Shown: positions 60,402-64,000 of the stretch, in pieces | Layout of the letters: the number at the start of each line of letters is the position of its first letter | Numbering within the stretch: position 1 is the stretch's first letter | Assembly (NCBI GenBank): GCA_030148025.1 | Contig: JASBUG010000033.1 | Span: forward strand, 57,682-121,681 | Direction of reading: 5' to 3' | Source: Flavobacteriaceae bacterium | Lineage (GTDB): Bacteria > Bacteroidota > Bacteroidia > Flavobacteriales > Flavobacteriaceae | Length of the DNA stretch: 64,000 bases | Notes under the pieces: generated by a model | Databases searched by the model: none | Seen by the model: only the letters and a program-made list of their open reading frames with translations | Told to the model about the DNA's origin: nothing | Program-made: the position numbers and the translations under genes

Positions 60402-62198
60402 ATGAAAAAGATTAGAAACTTTTGCATTATTGCACATATAGATCACGGAAAAAGTACATTGGCAGATCGTCTGCTAGATTATACTGGCTCTGTAACAGAA
60501 CGTGAAAAACAAGACCAGCTTCTTGATAGTATGGATCTTGAAAGAGAGCGCGGTATTACCATAAAGTCGCATGCCATACAAATGGAGTATACTTATAAAG
60601 GTGAAGAATATATACTTAACCTTATTGATACACCTGGTCATGTTGATTTTTCATATGAAGTTTCTCGATCTATCGCAGCTTGCGAAGGTGCGCTTCTTAT
60701 TGTAGATGCTGCCCAAAGCATACAGGCGCAAACCATATCTAATCTATATTTAGCATTAGATAATGACCTCGAGATTATCCCTGTGCTAAATAAAGTAGAC
60801 CTTCCTAGCGCAAATCCTGAGGAAGTGACCGATGATATTGTGGATCTGCTTGGATGTGACCCTGAAGAAGTTATTCACGCAAGCGGTAAAACAGGCTTTG
60901 GTGTAGATAATATTTTAGAAGCTGTTATAGAGCGCATCCCTGCTCCTGCTGGTGAGCCTGACGAACCCTTACAGGCCTTGATTTTTGATTCGGTATATAA
61001 CCCATTTAGAGGTGTTGAAACTTACTTTAGAGTTATTAACGGGTCTATAAGAAAGAACCAACAAATTAAATTTCTAGCCACTGGTAAATCGTATTATGCT
61101 GATGAGGTTGGTACACTTAAACTCAATCAGGTTGTAAAACAGGAGATTAAAACTGGAGATGTTGGGTATTTAATTACAGGTATTAAAGACGCTCGCGAAG
61201 TAAAAGTAGGAGACACTATTACAGATGCTAAAAACCCAACTACCAATGCTATTGAAGGATTTGAAGATGTGAAACCGATGGTATTTGCAGGGATTTATCC
61301 TGTAGATACTGAAGATTATGAAGAGCTTAGAGCCTCAATGGAGAAACTACAGTTAAATGATGCCTCTTTGGTGTTTGCTCCAGAAAGTTCTGCAGCCTTA
61401 GGATTTGGTTTTCGTTGTGGTTTCTTAGGAATGTTGCACCTTGAAATTATTCAGGAACGCTTAGAACGCGAATTTAACATGACGGTTATTACAACAGTTC
61501 CTAACGTTAGTTATCACGCCTTCACAAAAAAGAATCCTGATGAGATTATTATAGTTAATAACCCAACCGATCTTCCAGACCCTTCTGGTTTAGACCGTGT
61601 TGAAGAACCTTATATAAAAGCAACTATCATAACAAAATCTGATTTTGTAGGTAATGTGATGTCGCTTTGTATAGAAAAACGAGGACAGATAACCAACCAA
61701 ACATATTTAACGACTGAAAGAGTTGAATTGACGTTTGATATGCCTTTAGCAGAAATTGTTTTTGACTTTTACGATCGTTTAAAAACTGTGTCTAAAGGAT
61801 ATGCTTCGTTCGATTACCACCCAATTGGAATGCGTACATCAAAACTGGTTAGAGTTGATATTTTACTTAATGCTAATCAGGTAGATGCGCTTTCTGCTTT
61901 AGTACATGCCGATAATGCATACACCATTGGTAAAAAGATGTGTGAGAAATTAAAAGAGTTAATTCCGCGTCAACAATTCGATATTCCTGTGCAAGCGGCC
62001 ATTGGAGCAAAGATTATTTCAAGAGAAACTATTAAAGCGCTTCGTAAAGATGTAACGGCTAAATGTTATGGAGGTGATATTTCGCGTAAGCGTAAACTTC
62101 TTGAAAAGCAAAAGAAAGGTAAAAAACGTATGCGTCAAGTGGGGAATGTAGAAATACCTCAACAAGCGTTTATGGCAGTTTTAAAGCTAAACGACTAA
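60402..62198 (+). CDS. lepA: elongation factor 4 (LepA)
   Basis: A 598-residue translational GTPase that back-translocates stalled ribosomes. G1 is AHIDHGKST (11-19), then DTPGH, NKVD and the conserved LepA C-terminal domain ([47 protein letters not shown]). Length is typical. It appears monocistronic with a terminator. Confidence 0.96.
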   Translation: MKKIRNFCIIAHIDHGKSTLADRLLDYTGSVTEREKQDQLLDSMDLERERGITIKSHAIQMEYTYKGEEYILNLIDTPGHVDFSYEVSRSIAACEGALLIVDAAQSIQAQTISNLYLALDNDLEIIPVLNKVDLPSANPEEVTDDIVDLLGCDPEEVIHASGKTGFGVDNILEAVIERIPAPAGEPDEPLQALIFDSVYNPFRGVETYFRVINGSIRKNQQIKFLATGKSYYADEVGTLKLNQVVKQEIKTGDVGYLITGIKDAREVKVGDTITDAKNPTTNAIEGFEDVKPMVFAGIYPVDTEDYEELRASMEKLQLNDASLVFAPESSAALGFGFRCGFLGMLHLEIIQERLEREFNMTVITTVPNVSYHAFTKKNPDEIIIVNNPTDLPDPSGLDRVEEPYIKATIITKSDFVGNVMSLCIEKRGQITNQTYLTTERVELTFDMPLAEIVFDFYDRLKTVSKGYASFDYHPIGMRTSKLVRVDILLNANQVDALSALVHADNAYTIGKKMCEKLKELIPRQQFDIPVQAAIGAKIISRETIKALRKDVTAKCYGGDISRKRKLLEKQKKGKKRMRQVGNVEIPQQAFMAVLKLND

Positions 62199-62223
62199 AT
62201 TTGTTTAACATATAGAATTCAAG

Positions 62224-62251
62224 AACCGAAGTAAATGCTTCGGTTTTTTTT
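62224..62251 (+). terminator. intrinsic terminator after lepA
   Basis: AACCGAAG / CTTCGGTT with loop TAAATG, followed by T8. Confidence 0.9.
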
Positions 62252-62263
62252 GTAATTTACAAT

Positions 62264-63814
62264 ATGTTATGGTTTTCAAAAACGCTTATAAGTTTACTTA
62301 GCATCATGTTTTCTGTGGTTTGTTTTTCACAAAACTACAGCAATATATCTACTGATAGTATACTAGCACTTGCTAAATCATACTCCAAAACCAATAACGA
62401 TAGTGCTCTATATTTTGCTGATATAGCACATAAAAACGCTTTGAAAACAACTGTTCTTGATGATATTGCTAATACAGCTTATCATAAATCAACCTATTTA
62501 ATCGCCAAAAAGAAATTTGACGATGCGCTTGGTTTGTTACAATTTAATCTAGATAACGCCAATTCACTATCGACAAAGCAAGTTGGTAATACCTATTTAA
62601 ATCTAGGTGCTATTTATTATTTAAAAGAAGAATGGGATGTGGCATTAGAACATTACTTTAATGCTATTTCATATTTCGAACCTATTAATTATAAACGAGG
62701 ATTAGCCAAAGCTAACTTACAAATTGGTGTTATTTATGAAAAAAGAAATCAAATGGAGGTGGCTAATTTCTTTTATGATAAGTCACTGTCATTTACCCCT
62801 TCTAATAACTCCAATCATTCTAGTGAAAATCTACCATCAGAGATTTCTTTTGAGCGAAAAATAGAAATGTCATTAAAAATGTTAGAAAGTATTAGAGAAA
62901 AAGACAATCCTAAACTAGCCTCAATTGTACATTATAATTTGTCTATGGCTTATACAGGGCTTAATCAACACCAAAAAGCTATTGAAGCTGCATCTCGCTC
63001 CCTCAACATTAAAAAGAAGATTGGATTTGAAGAAAATTTAGATGTCAATTATGCTTTGATAGGTAAAGCGTTTTTAAGGCTAAGAAATTATTCACAAGCG
63101 TTTATTTATCTTGAAAAAGCTCAAAATATTTCAACCAAAAGACATCTAAAAACAAATATTTACAACTATTTAATTGAAGGCTATTCAAACTCGGGAAACT
63201 ATAAAAAGGCTTTAGCGCTCTCTAATGAATTTAGTGCTTTTAAAGACTCTATTAATACTATGAAAGAGAATGAACGTATTGCAGAAATAACTGCAAAATA
63301 CGAGCATGAAAAGCAAGAGAAAGAGATCTTGAGGCTCCAGCAAGAAAATCAGGAAAAAGAACTAGCTATCGCTTATGAAAGTACGAATCGTTGGCGCTTT
63401 GCTTTAATAAGCCTTGTATTATTATCCTTGTTGATATGGTTTATAAGCCTATACCGTAATTCATTAAGGCATAATAGAGAAATTAAAGCCGAAAAAGAAC
63501 TTATTGCTCAAAAAGTAGAGCGTACTTATGTGATTTTAAACAACAAAACTAAGGTATATTTAGATGAGCTGAACTACATTCAGTCTGATGGTAATTATCT
63601 GTCTTTTTTTATAAACGATGCTACAATAATTGATCGTAATAGGTTAAAAGTTATGCTTGACCAACTACCTCCTAACTTTGTAAGAGTACATCGATCATTT
63701 ATTGTAAATACCAACCTAATTACTTCTATAAACAGTACATCTTTACTTTTAAATAGAACAATTACCATTCCTGTTTCCAGAACATTTAAGTCAAATATTT
63801 CTCAGTTTAAATAG
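62264..63814 (+). CDS. TPR-repeat protein with membrane helix and LytTR DNA-binding domain
   Basis: A 516-residue protein: signal (LLSIMFSVVCFSQ), TPR-type repeats (about 50-330, ADIAHKNALK, TYLNLGAIYYLKEEWDVALEHYFNAI, HYNLSMAYTGLNQHQKAIEAASRSL), a coiled coil, one transmembrane helix (about 378-395, WRFALISLVLLSLLIWFI), then a LytTR domain (about 425-516, VYLDELNYIQSDGNYLSFF, PNFVRVHRSFIVNTNLI). It is a one-component membrane-bound regulator: periplasmic TPRs and cytoplasmic DNA binding. The signal and target genes are unknown. Confidence 0.87.
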   Translation: MLWFSKTLISLLSIMFSVVCFSQNYSNISTDSILALAKSYSKTNNDSALYFADIAHKNALKTTVLDDIANTAYHKSTYLIAKKKFDDALGLLQFNLDNANSLSTKQVGNTYLNLGAIYYLKEEWDVALEHYFNAISYFEPINYKRGLAKANLQIGVIYEKRNQMEVANFFYDKSLSFTPSNNSNHSSENLPSEISFERKIEMSLKMLESIREKDNPKLASIVHYNLSMAYTGLNQHQKAIEAASRSLNIKKKIGFEENLDVNYALIGKAFLRLRNYSQAFIYLEKAQNISTKRHLKTNIYNYLIEGYSNSGNYKKALALSNEFSAFKDSINTMKENERIAEITAKYEHEKQEKEILRLQQENQEKELAIAYESTNRWRFALISLVLLSLLIWFISLYRNSLRHNREIKAEKELIAQKVERTYVILNNKTKVYLDELNYIQSDGNYLSFFINDATIIDRNRLKVMLDQLPPNFVRVHRSFIVNTNLITSINSTSLLLNRTITIPVSRTFKSNISQFK

Positions 63815-63908
63815 TCAGTTATCACGTTTTTTATGGTGATTGTCACATTTAGTTGAGTTAAAAGGGGTAATCGTATTAACTTTAATAGTGCTATTAATCT
63901 CATTCGTT

Positions 63909-64000
63909 ATGAAATCAAAATTACTTGTCGTTATTACCCTTTTTAGTGTTATTCAACTTTTTTCACAAACAGATGGTTGGTATCAAATAGATAAACCGCA
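63909..64000 (+). CDS. exported protein (3' end outside window)
   Basis: ATG 63909 opens KSKLLVVITLFSVIQLFSQTDGWYQIDKP and is cut by the window edge. The N-terminus is a Sec signal peptide, probably cleaved after LFSQ. The rest, and thus the family, is not visible. It may be the next gene in the LytTR neighbourhood. Confidence 0.7.
   Translation, partial: MKSKLLVVITLFSVIQLFSQTDGWYQIDKP

Noticed and set aside
1..64000. CRISPR arrays, insertion sequences, prophage, rRNA
   Set aside because: No regularly spaced repeat arrays, transposase motifs, phage genes or rRNA were recognised anywhere in the window.

Overview
The window looks like a chromosomal segment from a member of the Flavobacteriaceae (Bacteroidota). 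The DNA is AT-rich and starts generally lack Shine-Dalgarno sequences. Many start regions carry the Bacteroidota -7 promoter element TAnnTTTG. Two secreted proteins end in type IX secretion (T9SS) sorting domains, many are SPII lipoproteins, and the order of tdk-alr-mscL-asd and accC-accB-fabH-rpmF-yceD-pdxA fits this group. I cannot name the genus. I see no rRNA, CRISPR array, intact insertion sequence or prophage. There are about 70 genes, including two cut by the window edges, a 32-codon gene at 7674-7772, two tRNAs and a fossil fragment of rsmI.

Layout. 1-13.5 kb: a RecB/AddB-type nuclease (5' end outside the window), hydrolases, tRNA-Ala(GGC), a universal stress protein, a MATE exporter, queD-lpxH, and an osmC-recJ-MFS operon. 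13.5-20.3 kb: an M28 peptidase, a uracil-DNA glycosylase-like protein, an orphan gene beside a duplicated rsmI tail, rsmI, then tdk-alr-mscL. 20.3-26.1 kb: asd, a diheme cytochrome whose start abuts an 80-nt stem-loop, an FG-GAP/ASPIC T9SS protein, an ABC ATPase and a GreA-like protein. 26.1-33.3 kb: a saccharopine dehydrogenase-like enzyme and the fatty-acid block accC, accB, fabH, rpmF, yceD, with pdxA and ribE. 33.6-38.6 kb: a second ASPIC/T9SS protein, a LytTR/histidine-kinase pair and an esterase-like lipoprotein. 38.7-42.6 kb: tRNA(CAT), mce, rbfA, a LolC/E-like permease, dusB and a Crp/Fnr-family regulator.

42.6-54.5 kb is the most unusual part. Six near-identical dyads of the form TTTTGA(C/T)-N4-(G/A)TCAAA(A/G) lie in intergenic DNA between 46447 and 52401. 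Five of them sit about 36-38 bp upstream of the end of a TAnnTTTG or GAnnTTTG element, the geometry of an activating Crp/Fnr site near -42; the sixth is near -91. They precede a leftward operon (DUF2147-like lipoprotein, unknown lipoprotein, monoheme cytochrome c, YceI, OB-fold protein, perhaps DUF5777 barrel). They also precede rightward units: small membrane proteins, an outer-membrane barrel, an ATPase-less ABC six-TM protein, a sterol-desaturase-family enzyme, a Rieske oxygenase with its reductase, a CpxP-like protein and a B12-binding-type radical SAM enzyme. The regulator at 41977 has the FNR-type E-x-x-S-R recognition helix. I propose a compact Crp/Fnr regulon that pairs O2-consuming and O2-sensitive redox enzymes at the envelope; its substrate is unknown.

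54.6-64 kb: an accessory gene flanked by REP-like sequences and a palindromic tail, an M28-PDZ peptidase divergent from a TolB-like lipoprotein, a large TonB-receptor-like barrel, lepA, a TPR-LytTR protein, and the start of a secreted protein.
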